Source: Bacteroidota bacterium (GTDB lineage: Bacteria; Bacteroidota; Bacteroidia; Chitinophagales; Chitinophagaceae). Taken from it: a DNA stretch of 34,870 nucleotides. The stretch lies in the NCBI GenBank assembly GCA_023409975.1, contig JAEYQO010000018.1, positions 1-34,870 on the forward strand, read 5' to 3'. The notes beneath the pieces are model-generated. The model had not been told where the DNA came from. It saw only the letters and a program-made list of their open reading frames with translations, and did not search any database. Position numbers and translations under genes: made by a program. Shown one piece after another: positions 8,147 through 15,187 of this stretch. Positions within the stretch are counted from its first letter, which is position 1; each line of letters begins with the position of its first letter.

Positions 8147-9253
8147 ATGAGTCTGGAAACGGGAATCAAACTGACGAGAAGGAAGCTGAAGCGGCTGGTG
8201 AAGGACGCACCCAAAAGTGCAGAAGCGGTGAACCTGAGGTATGTAACGGATGCTGAACCCGGCATCGTGCGCATGAGACGGGGAGAGGGGTTTATCTACA
8301 AGTACAAAGGGCGGGCGGTCACCGACAAAGCGGTACTGCACCGGATCAGGAGCCTTGTGATACCACCGGCCTGGGAGAAGGTATGGATCTGTATTAGCGA
8401 GGATGGACACCTGCAAGTGACGGGGTATGATATAAAGGGAAGAAAGCAATATCGTTATCATCCCCTATGGAACACCTTCCGGAATCAGACGAAATATTTT
8501 CATCTGCATGATTTTGGGAAGGCGCTGCCCCTTCTCCGTTCCCAGATAAAAAGTGATTTATCCCGTCAGGGATTACCACAGCAAAAAGTACTGGCAGCGG
8601 TGGTGTTGCTGATGCAGTGTACCTGTATCAGGATCGGGAGTCAGATATATGAGAAGCTAAACGGTTCCTTTGGTTTAACGACTTTGAAGGACAAGCATGT
8701 TCAGATCAGCGGAAGCAGCCTTAAGTTCTGTTTTAAAGGAAAGAAAGGTGTCTTCCATGATATCAGTTTCCGAAGCAGGAAACTGGCCAGGATCGTTCAG
8801 GCCTGCAAGGACATTCCCGGGAAGGAGCTCTTTCAATACTATGATGAGCAGGGCCAACGAAGAAGTATCGACAGTGGAATGGTGAATAACTATATCAAGA
8901 CCATCAGTGGTGGTGAATTTACGGCTAAGGACTTCAGAACCTGGGCAGGTAGTCTGCAGGCGCTGGAGGCTTTCCGGTCGCTTGGCGGCTGGACCACCCA
9001 GGCGGAGCTGAAGCGGAAAACAGTTCAGGCTCTGGATCATGTGGCCAGTGTCTTGGGAAATACAAGGACCGTGTGCAGGAAATACTATGTGCATCCTGCG
9101 ATACTGGAGTTATATGAGGAAGGGAAGCTCCAGCGCTATCTGGACCACCTGGGGCAGCCCGACTGCGAATTGGGCGATACCGGGCTAAGTCCGTCGGAAA
9201 ACACCTTGATGAAGCTACTGGAAGTAAGGGGGAAGGAAGTGATTGTAGGTTAA
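8147..9253 (+). CDS. DNA topoisomerase IB (poxvirus-type)
   Basis: The 368-residue protein matches bacterial topoisomerase IB, which relaxes positive and negative supercoils through a 3'-phosphotyrosyl intermediate without ATP. The N-terminal domain (about 20-110) contains RIRSLVIPPAWEKVWIC. The catalytic domain shows Arg162 in CTCIRIGSQ, a Lys in the FKGKKGV loop (196-202), Arg264 in DFRTWAGS and the nucleophile region LGNTRTVCRKYYVHPA (303-318), where Tyr314 is the likely nucleophile by alignment with the family's KSYIHP motif. All key residues are therefore present. A TAGTTTTT close to the -7 consensus lies upstream but has a mismatch. The gene stands alone with no plasmid or phage hallmark nearby. 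Confidence 0.93.
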   Translation: MSLETGIKLTRRKLKRLVKDAPKSAEAVNLRYVTDAEPGIVRMRRGEGFIYKYKGRAVTDKAVLHRIRSLVIPPAWEKVWICISEDGHLQVTGYDIKGRKQYRYHPLWNTFRNQTKYFHLHDFGKALPLLRSQIKSDLSRQGLPQQKVLAAVVLLMQCTCIRIGSQIYEKLNGSFGLTTLKDKHVQISGSSLKFCFKGKKGVFHDISFRSRKLARIVQACKDIPGKELFQYYDEQGQRRSIDSGMVNNYIKTISGGEFTAKDFRTWAGSLQALEAFRSLGGWTTQAELKRKTVQALDHVASVLGNTRTVCRKYYVHPAILELYEEGKLQRYLDHLGQPDCELGDTGLSPSENTLMKLLEVRGKEVIVG

Positions 9254-9460
9254 AGGACGAAGGATCTCGAAGTCCTTCACTTAGTTTGCTGATCAAGGAA
9301 AGTTTATCAATGGGAAAAATCACCTGACGCGTTTCTCAAAATAATTAATACCTGCAACGTCTGATAAAGCAGAATCTAAACATGATACGATACAAATCGT
9401 TAATGGTTTGACACAATAAAAAAGAAAAGGATGTCCGCAAAGACATCCAATCCTATCAAG
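9254..9460. other. Intergenic region between topoisomerase IB and tRNA-Arg
   Basis: No plausible gene is seen. A weak imperfect inverted repeat (AAGGAC at 9253-9258 with GTCCTT at 9270-9275) lacks a T-tract. The only clear element is the tRNA-Arg terminator at the right end. Confidence 0.4.
9415..9448 (-). terminator. Terminator of tRNA-Arg
   Basis: Read on the minus strand, GGATGTC pairs with GACATCC (9429-9435 with 9442-9448) around a 6-nt loop and is followed by a T-rich tract (TTTTCTTTTTT). Confidence 0.8.
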
Positions 9461-9532
9461 TAGCCTCGTCAGGAATCGAACCTGAATCTGGAGCTTCGGA
9501 AACTCTTATACTATCCATTGTACTACGAGGCC
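9461..9532 (-). tRNA. tRNA-Arg (anticodon CCG)
   Basis: On the minus strand a full cloverleaf of 72 nt forms. The acceptor stem is GGCCTCG with CGAGGCT (one G-U at the end), the D-arm GTAC/GTAT, and the anticodon loop TTCCGAA giving anticodon CCG for codon CGG. The T-arm is TCAGG-TTCGATT-CCTGA and the discriminator base is A. The outer anticodon-stem pair is an A-C mismatch (27-43). CCA is not encoded. Confidence 0.93.
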
Positions 9533-9542
9533 ATACAGGTTC

Positions 9543-9550
9543 CAAATTTA
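9543..9550 (-). promoter_or_regulatory. -7 promoter element for tRNA-Arg
   Basis: On the minus strand TAAATTTG matches TAnnTTTG and lies 11 nt before the tRNA 5' end. No good -33 TTTG was found at the expected distance. Confidence 0.5.
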
Positions 9551-9585
9551 AACAGAACCCAACTAATTCCGAAGAGAAGAACTTA

Positions 9586-9616
9586 AAAGAAAAAGCGGCC
9601 GTTCCGACCGCTTTCT
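9586..9616 (-). terminator. Terminator of tRNA-Glu
   Basis: On the minus strand AAAGCGG pairs with CCGCTTT and is followed by TTCTTTT. It isolates tRNA-Glu from the tRNA-Arg unit just downstream. Confidence 0.78.
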
Positions 9617-9618
9617 TG

Positions 9619-9690
9619 TACCACGTACGGGATTCGAACCCGTGATTCCTCCGTGAAAGGGAGGCGTCTTAACCCCTTGACCAACGCGGC
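9619..9690 (-). tRNA. tRNA-Glu (anticodon TTC)
   Basis: A 72-nt cloverleaf on the minus strand. Acceptor strands GCCGCGT and ACGTGGT pair with two G-U wobbles, the D-arm contains GGTCAAGGGGTTAAGAC, the anticodon loop is CTTTCAC with anticodon TTC, the T-arm is ACGGG-TTCGAAT-CCCGT and the discriminator is A. CCA is not encoded. Confidence 0.95.
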
Positions 9691-9708
9691 ATTTCCCGTT
9701 TGGGATTG

Positions 9709-9739
9709 CAAAGATACGCAGAGATCAGAGCCCGCCAAA
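9709..9739 (-). promoter_or_regulatory. Full promoter of tRNA-Glu (-33 TTTG, -7 TATCTTTG)
   Basis: On the minus strand a TTTG (-33) at 9736-9739 is followed after exactly 19 nt by TATCTTTG (-7) at 9709-9716. This is a textbook Bacteroidota sigma-A type promoter, about 19 nt ahead of the mature tRNA 5' end. Confidence 0.8.
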
Positions 9740-9759
9740 TTTTTTCACAGAATTATTTT

Positions 9760-10527
9760 TTAAGCATTCATCATTGCGTTCACGATCGGCAGGAAGGTAT
9801 CCGCTTTCAATGAAGCGCCACCGATAAGACCACCATCCACATCGCTACATTCAAACAGCTCTGCCGCATTGGATGCGTTACAACTTCCGCCATAGAGAAT
9901 GGTCATTGCATCCGCTGCATCTTTACCAAACTTTGTTGCAATGACCTGACGGATATGATGGTGCATATCCTGTGCCTGAGCTGAACTGGCTGTCCTTCCG
10001 GTACCTATAGCCCAGATAGGTTCGTAGGCAATGGAGATCTGAGAAAGCTGTTCGGCGTTGAGGTGAAACAAAGCCGCCTCCAGCTGCTTTTCAACGTATT
10101 GGTTCTGCTTATCAGCATCCCTTACTTCCAGGGGTTCGCCACAACAGAAGATAATTCTCAGATTCCTTTCGAGAGCCTGGCCGATCTTCTTCACCAAAAG
10201 CGTGTCATCTTCCCTGAAATACTCTCTCCTTTCGGAGTGGCCGAGGATAACGTGACTGACTCCAGCGCTGTGCAACATCGTTGCGGACACTTCCCCTGTG
10301 TAAGCTCCGGAAGCTTCAGAAGCACAATTCTGAGCGCCCACATTGATAAAATCATACTCTTCCAGTTGCGAAACTGTTTGTGACAGATGCACGAACGAAG
10401 GGGCAATAACGACTTGTTTCTGCTCGCTTAGTTCCGGCAGGTTGCTGAGGATGCTGTCGACCAGATTCTTACCTTCTTCCAGGCTCAGATTCATTTTCCA
10501 GTTGGCAGCAACGATTTTCTTTCTCAT
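9760..10527 (-). CDS. tpiA: Triosephosphate isomerase
   Basis: Interconverts dihydroxyacetone phosphate and glyceraldehyde 3-phosphate in glycolysis and gluconeogenesis. The 255 residues from ATG 10527 give the standard start MRKKIVAANWKMN, whereas the frame extended to 10608 reaches into the upstream gene. Catalytic residues are all present: Asn9 and Lys11, His97 in VILGHSERR, and Glu169 in AYEPIWAIGTG, with the phosphate-binding loops ILYGGS and GLIGGASL at the C-terminus. The start lies 31 bp after the stop of the GlmU-like gene with no promoter consensus visible between, so the two are probably co-transcribed. Confidence 0.98.
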   Translation of the reverse strand: MRKKIVAANWKMNLSLEEGKNLVDSILSNLPELSEQKQVVIAPSFVHLSQTVSQLEEYDFINVGAQNCASEASGAYTGEVSATMLHSAGVSHVILGHSERREYFREDDTLLVKKIGQALERNLRIIFCCGEPLEVRDADKQNQYVEKQLEAALFHLNAEQLSQISIAYEPIWAIGTGRTASSAQAQDMHHHIRQVIATKFGKDAADAMTILYGGSCNASNAAELFECSDVDGGLIGGASLKADTFLPIVNAMMNA

Positions 10528-10558
10528 AATAGCAGTTTGTAAAATTTCTCTGTATTGA

Positions 10559-11767
10559 TTAATTGATGGATGCTTTGAATAAGACTCTTTGCTTTTCGGT
10601 CTTCCCAAAAATGTGTGCGAAGATTTTTCTTTCGGCCCCGGAGAGTTGCTTGCCTCTGCGAGCCATCATTCTGTCGGCGGTTTCTATGGCTTTTTCAAGC
10701 TTGTAGGTGGTCATGCCCTCTGCCCCACCCCAGCTAAAGGATGGAAGGAATTTGTCGGGAAATCCTGCTCCGTATATATTGGCAGAGACGCCTACCACTG
10801 TTCCGGTATTAAACATGGTATTGATCCCACACTTGGAATGGTCACCCATAAGCAGTCCGCAGAATTGAAGTCCTGTGGCCACCAGTTTACGCTCCTGTTC
10901 GCTCCAGATCTTGATATAATCGTAATTATTCTTGAGGTTGGAACAGTTGGTGTCTGCGCCAAGATTGCACCATTCTCCGATAACTGCGTTCCCAAGATAG
11001 CCATCGTGACCTTTATTGCTGTTGGCGAAGAACACTACGTTGCTGAGCTCGCCACCTACCTTGCAGCCCGGACCGAGGGTTGTGGCGCCGTACACTTTTG
11101 CACCCATTTTGACAACAGCGTGTTCGCAGAGTGCGAGAGGGCCTCTGATCACGGCACCTTCCAGGATCTCTGCTTCCTTACCGATGTAAACAGGTCCGGT
11201 AGTTGCGTTGATGATGACACCGGGACAGATAATTGCGCCTTCTTCGATAAACAGGTTTTCTCTGCCAGGGACCTGCACATAATCGGGAATCGTCGCGGAG
11301 GTTCTGCCTTTTGACAGGAGGGAAAAATCCAGCCGGATAGCCAGATCGTTTAAGTTGAAGATATCCCAAACTTCCTTCAGGGCATCAACCTGATCGGTGA
11401 ATTCTACCGGGGAGAGGTTCTCCTGCATTTCCCAGGTTGCGAATTCGAGCGACTGAAGTTCAGGACGGGCGGCGATAAGAAGGTCATCCTTCATCAGTTT
11501 CTGTCCTGGCTTCAATTCCAGAATGGCGGATGTTAAGGCTGGAGTGCCGAATACAGCACCATTGATAAGAATAGGATCTGTGCTGCTTCCCAGGGGGAAC
11601 TGTTCCTGCAGGTAAGATTCTGTGAGTGTTGAGGTTGTGTTGTTGAGCAGGAATTCCCAGCGTTCCCGCATGGTCAGGATGCCGCAACGAATATCGGCTA
11701 CGGGCCTGGTGTGGGTAAACGGCAGTAGCCGGAACCTTACTGTAGTATCAAAGAGGATTGGGGACAT
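10559..11767 (-). CDS. GlmU-family putative sugar nucleotidyltransferase / acetyltransferase (Bacteroidota type)
   Basis: The start is taken as ATG 11767 (402 aa) because MSPILFDTTVRFRLLPFTHT begins the conserved block; longer frames run through an upstream terminator. The N-terminal half contains RPVADIRCGILTMRERWE (24-41), typical of the alternative GlmU-like family that lacks the classical GlmU signature. The C-terminal half from about residue 175 is a left-handed beta-helix of hexapeptide repeats (CPGVIINATTGPVYIGKEAE, then LEGAVIRGPLAL). It includes the active-site-like segment VIGEWCNLGADTNCSNLKNN. By family knowledge this protein is proposed to make UDP-N-acetylglucosamine, but the exact reaction here is unproven. 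It is probably co-transcribed with tpiA. Confidence 0.82.
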   Translation of the reverse strand: MSPILFDTTVRFRLLPFTHTRPVADIRCGILTMRERWEFLLNNTTSTLTESYLQEQFPLGSSTDPILINGAVFGTPALTSAILELKPGQKLMKDDLLIAARPELQSLEFATWEMQENLSPVEFTDQVDALKEVWDIFNLNDLAIRLDFSLLSKGRTSATIPDYVQVPGRENLFIEEGAIICPGVIINATTGPVYIGKEAEILEGAVIRGPLALCEHAVVKMGAKVYGATTLGPGCKVGGELSNVVFFANSNKGHDGYLGNAVIGEWCNLGADTNCSNLKNNYDYIKIWSEQERKLVATGLQFCGLLMGDHSKCGINTMFNTGTVVGVSANIYGAGFPDKFLPSFSWGGAEGMTTYKLEKAIETADRMMARRGKQLSGAERKIFAHIFGKTEKQRVLFKASIN

Positions 11768-11773
11768 AAAACA

Positions 11774-11801
11774 AAAAATCCCGGCAAAAGTCGGGATTTT
11801 T
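11774..11801 (-). terminator. Terminator between rpmE2 and the GlmU-like gene
   Basis: On the minus strand AAAAATCCCG (11792-11801) pairs with CGGGATTTTT (11774-11783) around an 8-nt loop, with further T's following. It ends only 6 nt before the ATG at 11767, so the hairpin overlaps the leader of the next gene and could allow regulated read-through. Confidence 0.8.
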
Positions 11802-11830
11802 CGTGCCTCAAGCAACTAAGCGCGTAAAGC

Positions 11831-12079
11831 CTATTTCTTTGCGTAACGCTTTTTGAATTTGTCGATACGACCTGCCGTGTCTACGAATACAGATTTACCG
11901 GTATAGAACGGATGAGAAGTATTAGAGATCTCCACCTTTACCAGTGGGTACTCGTTGCCATCTTCCCAGGTGATTGTTTCCCTGGAAGGAGTGCAGGAAC
12001 GGGTCAGGAACGAGTAATCGTTCGACATATCTTTAAATACCACTAAACGGTAGCTTTGGGGATGGATGTCTTTCTTCAT
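11831..12079 (-). CDS. rpmE2: 50S ribosomal protein L31, type B
   Basis: From ATG 12079 the 82 residues read MKKDIHPQSYRLVVFKDMSN and continue with TWEDGNEYPLVKVEISNTSHPFYTGKSV in the conserved order of type B L31. The upstream frame to 12175 adds a non-homologous extension and runs past the promoter. It has a single Cys (in RSCTPSRE) and lacks the CxxC zinc ribbon of type A, so it is zinc-independent. In many bacteria this paralogue replaces zinc-containing L31 in zinc limitation, but type B is the usual single copy in many Bacteroidota. A strong promoter lies 51 nt upstream and a strong terminator downstream. Confidence 0.95.
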   Translation of the reverse strand: MKKDIHPQSYRLVVFKDMSNDYSFLTRSCTPSRETITWEDGNEYPLVKVEISNTSHPFYTGKSVFVDTAGRIDKFKKRYAKK

Positions 12080-12129
12080 TGTATTGCCGTTTTTATGCAT
12101 GGATTGGGCCATGCTTGAATTTGAGTTGG

Positions 12130-12161
12130 CAAAGGTAGGAATTGCTGTAATAATGAACAAA
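12130..12161 (-). promoter_or_regulatory. Full promoter of rpmE2 (-33 TTTG, -7 TACCTTTG)
   Basis: On the minus strand TTTG at 12158-12161 is followed by a 20-nt spacer and TACCTTTG at 12130-12137. Predicted leader is about 45 nt before ATG 12079. This placement rules out the longer ORF start at 12175. Confidence 0.75.
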
Positions 12162-12211
12162 AAAATATTGTGCATTAGTGGCAGGGGATTGGACTAATAA
12201 GTGGAATCATT

Positions 12212-12239
12212 CAGATGTCAGAGGACAGATGTCAGAGTA
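12212..12239. repeat. Two tandem 14-bp repeats with a partial third
   Basis: CAGATGTCAGAGGA at 12212-12225 is followed directly by CAGATGTCAGAGTA at 12226-12239, and CAGATATC continues at 12240. The surrounding gap between rpmE2 and the TlpA-like gene (about 230 bp, 12180-12409) otherwise shows no gene. Confidence 0.65.
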
Positions 12240-12357
12240 CAGATATCTCTGCAGAACGTGCCAATAGCCGTAGTCAAAACCCAACGGCAATCTGGTTGAT
12301 GGTTTATAGGTCCGGCGCTTTCAGGTAGGATACCCCTCCCCCAGACGTATCAGACAA

Positions 12358-12386
12358 TAAAAAAACCCGGGGCAAATACCCGGGTC
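12358..12386 (-). terminator. Terminator of the TlpA-like gene
   Basis: On the minus strand ACCCGGG and CCCGGGT form a hairpin (12365-12371 with 12379-12385) followed by seven T's. It lies 24 nt beyond the stop codon. Confidence 0.85.
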
Positions 12387-12409
12387 TGACTAAAAGTATT
12401 TTTAGAACT

Positions 12410-12934
12410 TTATTTCAGCATCTTTTGCAATTCAGCCTCAGCTTGTTCAGCGAACTGGTACTTACCAATGATCTTTCCGTCCGGACCTACAAGAAATGCC
12501 TGAGGCACATATTGCACTCCATAGATGGTTGCAGCCTTGGAATCCCAGCCACCCAGATCGCTCATATGGAATTCCCAGGCGAGTTTGTCGTCCTGAATGG
12601 CCTTCACCCAGGGCTCCTTTCCTTTATCCAATGAAACGCTCAGGATGGTGAAACCTTTCTTTGCATTTTTGAAGTCTTTGTCTTTATACCTGTTATAAAG
12701 GTCTACCAAACGAGGGTTGGCCATCCGGCAGGGTCTGCACCAGGAAGCCCAGAAATCGATCAGCACGATGCGATCTTTGGTGATTTTTGATAGTTCGAGG
12801 ACTTCACCTTCGGGATTAGGGAATTTCAGTTCAGGCGCTTTCTGACCCAGCTGAATCTTTGTATTCTCCGGAACCTGGGCGTCGGCAGTGAGCGAGGCAA
12901 GGCCAAGAAACAAACAAGCAAGAAGTTTTCTCAT
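12410..12934 (-). CDS. TlpA-family periplasmic thioredoxin-like protein
   Basis: A 174-residue exported protein with a signal peptide (MRKLLACLFLGLASLTADAQ) and one AhpC/TSA-like thioredoxin domain. The redox motif is WCRPC (Cys66 and Cys69) in VLIDFWASWCRPCR, with the expected cis-proline near VPQAFLVGPDGKIIG. Such proteins reduce disulphides in periplasmic apoproteins, for example in cytochrome maturation, or act in redox defence. No cytochrome biogenesis gene is nearby, so the partner is unknown. The gene appears monocistronic with its own terminator. Confidence 0.92.
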   Translation of the reverse strand: MRKLLACLFLGLASLTADAQVPENTKIQLGQKAPELKFPNPEGEVLELSKITKDRIVLIDFWASWCRPCRMANPRLVDLYNRYKDKDFKNAKKGFTILSVSLDKGKEPWVKAIQDDKLAWEFHMSDLGGWDSKAATIYGVQYVPQAFLVGPDGKIIGKYQFAEQAEAELQKMLK

Positions 12935-12986
12935 CGGTTATATTCGGTTGTTTTAGATAAAGTTACGGAAGATTCAGTTTCTGACA

Positions 12987-13751
12987 TCAGAGGTCAACCG
13001 AAAGCCCATCGAAGGCCAGGTTAAAACCGCCAGGAAGCCCAGCCTGTACCTGCTCATGCAAACCGAGTTGATGGCTGATATGGGTGAAGTAGGTAAGCTC
13101 TGGTTTCAATTCCGACCCGATAGCGATGGCCTCGGATAGTGTATAGTGCGAGACATGCTCCTGATGCCTCAGGGCGTTCAACACCAGAATGCGGGAGCCC
13201 CTGATCTTATCCATTTCTTCCGGCGCTATATAATTCGCATCTGTGATATAGGTGAAGTCGCCAATACGAAACCCCAAAACCTCCATCTTATAATGAAGCA
13301 CCCGGATGGGTGTTAACTCGAGTCCTTGTATGCTGAATGGTTCCTGCGCCTGGATCGTGTGCAGATTGATTCTGGGCACACCGGGATAGTGCGCATTCTC
13401 AAAAATGTAGGAAAACTCCCGCCTGAGGCCCTGCTGAGTTTCAAGGGTAGCAAATACATCCATGGGCCTTTGCTGGAAGTAGTTATAGGCTCGCACATCA
13501 TCCAACCCGGCCACATGGTCCTTATGGCTATGGGTGAAGACGACAGCATCCAGCCTGCTGACCTGCTCCCGGAGCATTTGCTGGCGGAAGTCCGGGCCGG
13601 TATCGATAACAATTTTCACCTGGGGAGTTTCGATCAGGATGGAGCTACGCAGCCGGTTGTCTCTGGGATCTGTGGAGGTGCAAACCTCACATTTACAGCC
13701 GATAACGGGTACCCCCTGAGAAGTGCCGGTACCGAGGAAAGTGATTTTCAC
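12987..13751 (-). CDS. MBL-fold metal-dependent hydrolase (PhnP-like)
   Basis: The start is set at GTG 13751, giving VKITFLGTGTSQGVPVIGC, which matches how this family normally begins; the longer frame from 13805 overlaps the preceding gene by ~50 nt. The 254-residue protein has a Cys-rich N-terminus (GCKCEVC), the metal-binding HSHKDH motif at 74-79 (a variant of HxHxDH), and later His/Asp ligands in TYITDANY and FTHISHQLG. PhnP-type enzymes cleave cyclic phosphodiesters or related substrates; Bacteroidota homologues lack the phosphonate operon context, as here. Stop and start of this gene and the upstream 103-aa gene are 1 nt apart, indicating coupling. Confidence 0.88.
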   Translation of the reverse strand: MKITFLGTGTSQGVPVIGCKCEVCTSTDPRDNRLRSSILIETPQVKIVIDTGPDFRQQMLREQVSRLDAVVFTHSHKDHVAGLDDVRAYNYFQQRPMDVFATLETQQGLRREFSYIFENAHYPGVPRINLHTIQAQEPFSIQGLELTPIRVLHYKMEVLGFRIGDFTYITDANYIAPEEMDKIRGSRILVLNALRHQEHVSHYTLSEAIAIGSELKPELTYFTHISHQLGLHEQVQAGLPGGFNLAFDGLSVDL

Positions 13752-13752
13752 G

Positions 13753-14058
13753 TCAGAGGTCCATTTGAGTTTGCACAGAACGATCGTTGTCGGAGCTGAC
13801 ATCACGGATCTGCTTGTACCATTTTTGCATCTCTCCGCTCAGCTCCTGCTCATTCACCTTAATGGACGGCAGGATTTCGACTAAGGCGTTGATGCGACCT
13901 TCAGCGTTCAGGAATTTGTTGATAACCACTATGCGCTTGTCCTCCAGAATACAGTATCCGGAATTGAAATTCCCCTTTTCATAGCGAACGATATAGCGGG
14001 CTTCATCGAATAGCTGCTCCAGTTTTTTAAGGGTGTTTGCTGTATATTTGAAACTCAT
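13753..14058 (-). CDS. Small conserved protein of unknown function
   Basis: The start is ATG 14058 (MSFKYTANTLKKLEQLFDEA), preferred to an upstream TTG. The 101 residues are soluble, with an N-terminal amphipathic helix, then beta-like segments (IVRYEKGNFNSGYCILEDKR) and a helix containing LVEILPSIKVNEQEL. It resembles a small protein common in Bacteroidota, but I know no function. It is translationally linked to the MBL hydrolase downstream and diverges from the beta-barrel gene with only 18 bp between the two start codons. Confidence 0.75.
   Translation of the reverse strand: MSFKYTANTLKKLEQLFDEARYIVRYEKGNFNSGYCILEDKRIVVINKFLNAEGRINALVEILPSIKVNEQELSGEMQKWYKQIRDVSSDNDRSVQTQMDL
14043..14050 (+). 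promoter_or_regulatory. -7 promoter element for the beta-barrel gene, inside the divergent gene
   Basis: TATATTTG fits TAnnTTTG and lies 26 nt before ATG 14077. It falls within the first codons of the minus-strand 101-aa gene, because the two genes diverge with 18 bp between them. A -33 element is not clear. Confidence 0.5.
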
Positions 14059-14076
14059 TCGCAATTACCGGTTTCG

Positions 14077-14763
14077 ATGTCTAAAAGTAGAAAATTAGCG
14101 GCACTTCTCCTTGCCGCAATAGTTTGGTGTGGTGGTTCATGGCAGGCAAAAGCGCAAAACCCTTCTAATTATTACATAGAGGATCCCAGGACATTCTACG
14201 GGGGCCTGATATTGGGCGGAAATTTCACCCAGGTTGATGGTGATGCGTTTGCAGGCTATCATAAACTCGGGCTGAATGCTGGCGGAATTATCTACATGCA
14301 CATTGCACCCAACCTCGCAGCCAGCATGGAATTGCTTTTTTCACAGAAGGGAGCCAGGGCACATAAACCGCAGGAAGGTGGAGCAGGCAATCTCATCACC
14401 CAGTACAGGATCGACTTAAATTACGCTGAGATCCCCATACAACTCAATTATTTCGATAAGCGTAAAAGTCATTTTGGGGCGGGACTCTCCTATTCACGTT
14501 TGATCACTGCAAAGGAATCACTGGAGACCAACCCCCCAAACCAGATGGGCTCTCCTACCTATGTCAACCTTGAAGACTACCCTTTTCAAAAGAGCGATAT
14601 CAATTTTATATTAGGGGGTAATCTGAAGCTGTGGCAGGGGTTATTTCTCAACATCCGCTTCCAATACTCTATGATCTCCGTAAGAAAGAATATCCCGCCG
14701 GGCTACGGCAGGGCAGAGCAATTCAACAATATGTGGACTGTTAGATTTATGTATTTATTTTAA
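14077..14763 (+). CDS. Outer-membrane beta-barrel protein (porin-like)
   Basis: The 228 residues have a signal peptide ending QAKAQ (about residue 27) and then amphipathic beta strands with repeated glycine-aromatic patterns such as FYGGLILGGNFTQVDGDAFA and AEIPIQLNYF. This pattern fits the OMP_b-brl_2 type common in Bacteroidota. It ends in Phe (RFMYLF), consistent with BAM-mediated insertion. No ligand or catalytic motif is visible. The downstream VOC gene begins 16 nt later on the same strand, so a short operon is likely. Confidence 0.8.
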   Translation: MSKSRKLAALLLAAIVWCGGSWQAKAQNPSNYYIEDPRTFYGGLILGGNFTQVDGDAFAGYHKLGLNAGGIIYMHIAPNLAASMELLFSQKGARAHKPQEGGAGNLITQYRIDLNYAEIPIQLNYFDKRKSHFGAGLSYSRLITAKESLETNPPNQMGSPTYVNLEDYPFQKSDINFILGGNLKLWQGLFLNIRFQYSMISVRKNIPPGYGRAEQFNNMWTVRFMYLF

Positions 14764-14779
14764 CCTCAAAGACTGTTAT

Positions 14780-15172
14780 ATGCAATTCACCAGTGCCATC
14801 AGTTGGTTTGAAATTCCGGCAAAAGATTTGGACAGAGCCAGAAAATTCTATGAAGACATTTTTGAGATGGAAATGATCCCCATAGAAATGGACACGATGA
14901 AGATGTATATGTTTCCGATCGAGGACATGAAAGGTGTTGGCGGAGCTGTATGTGAAGCTAATAAAGAGTTTAACCCTTCTGCAACTGAAGGACCGCTGAT
15001 CTATCTGAACGGAAACCCAGACCTCCAGCGGGTGCTAGATCGTGTAGAACCTGCCGGAGGCAAGGTTTTGATGCCCAAAACAGTTATCAGTCCGGAATAC
15101 GGATTTATGGCCCTGTTCCTCGATACGGAAGGAAACAGGATCGGGCTTCATTCCGAGCCTGACAAAAATTGA
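14780..15172 (+). CDS. VOC-family protein (glyoxalase / bleomycin-resistance fold)
   Basis: A single-domain 130-residue protein with paired betaalphabetabetabeta motifs: ISWFEIPAKDLDRARKFYED (8-27) and LQRVLDRVEPAGGKVLMP (about 82-99). The C-terminus ends FLDTEGNRIGLHSE, the usual final VOC strand with a metal-ligand Glu/His region. Family members isomerise, cleave or bind small molecules; a specific role cannot be assigned. It lies between a beta-barrel gene and an uncharacterised soluble protein. Confidence 0.92.
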   Translation: MQFTSAISWFEIPAKDLDRARKFYEDIFEMEMIPIEMDTMKMYMFPIEDMKGVGGAVCEANKEFNPSATEGPLIYLNGNPDLQRVLDRVEPAGGKVLMPKTVISPEYGFMALFLDTEGNRIGLHSEPDKN

Positions 15173-15187
15173 AAACAAGCCGGAGAG

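Noticed and set aside
9253..9280. Inverted repeat after topoisomerase IB as a terminator
   Set aside because: The stem is only about 6 bp with a long loop and no T-tract follows.
9461..9690. tRNA genes as an integration site for a mobile element
   Set aside because: Both tRNAs are complete with their own terminators, and no integrase, flanking direct repeat or tRNA fragment is seen.
10589..11314. 241-residue plus-strand ORF opposite the GlmU-like gene
   Set aside because: It is the antisense of hexapeptide repeats, with high Cys/Gly and no recognisable fold or upstream signal.
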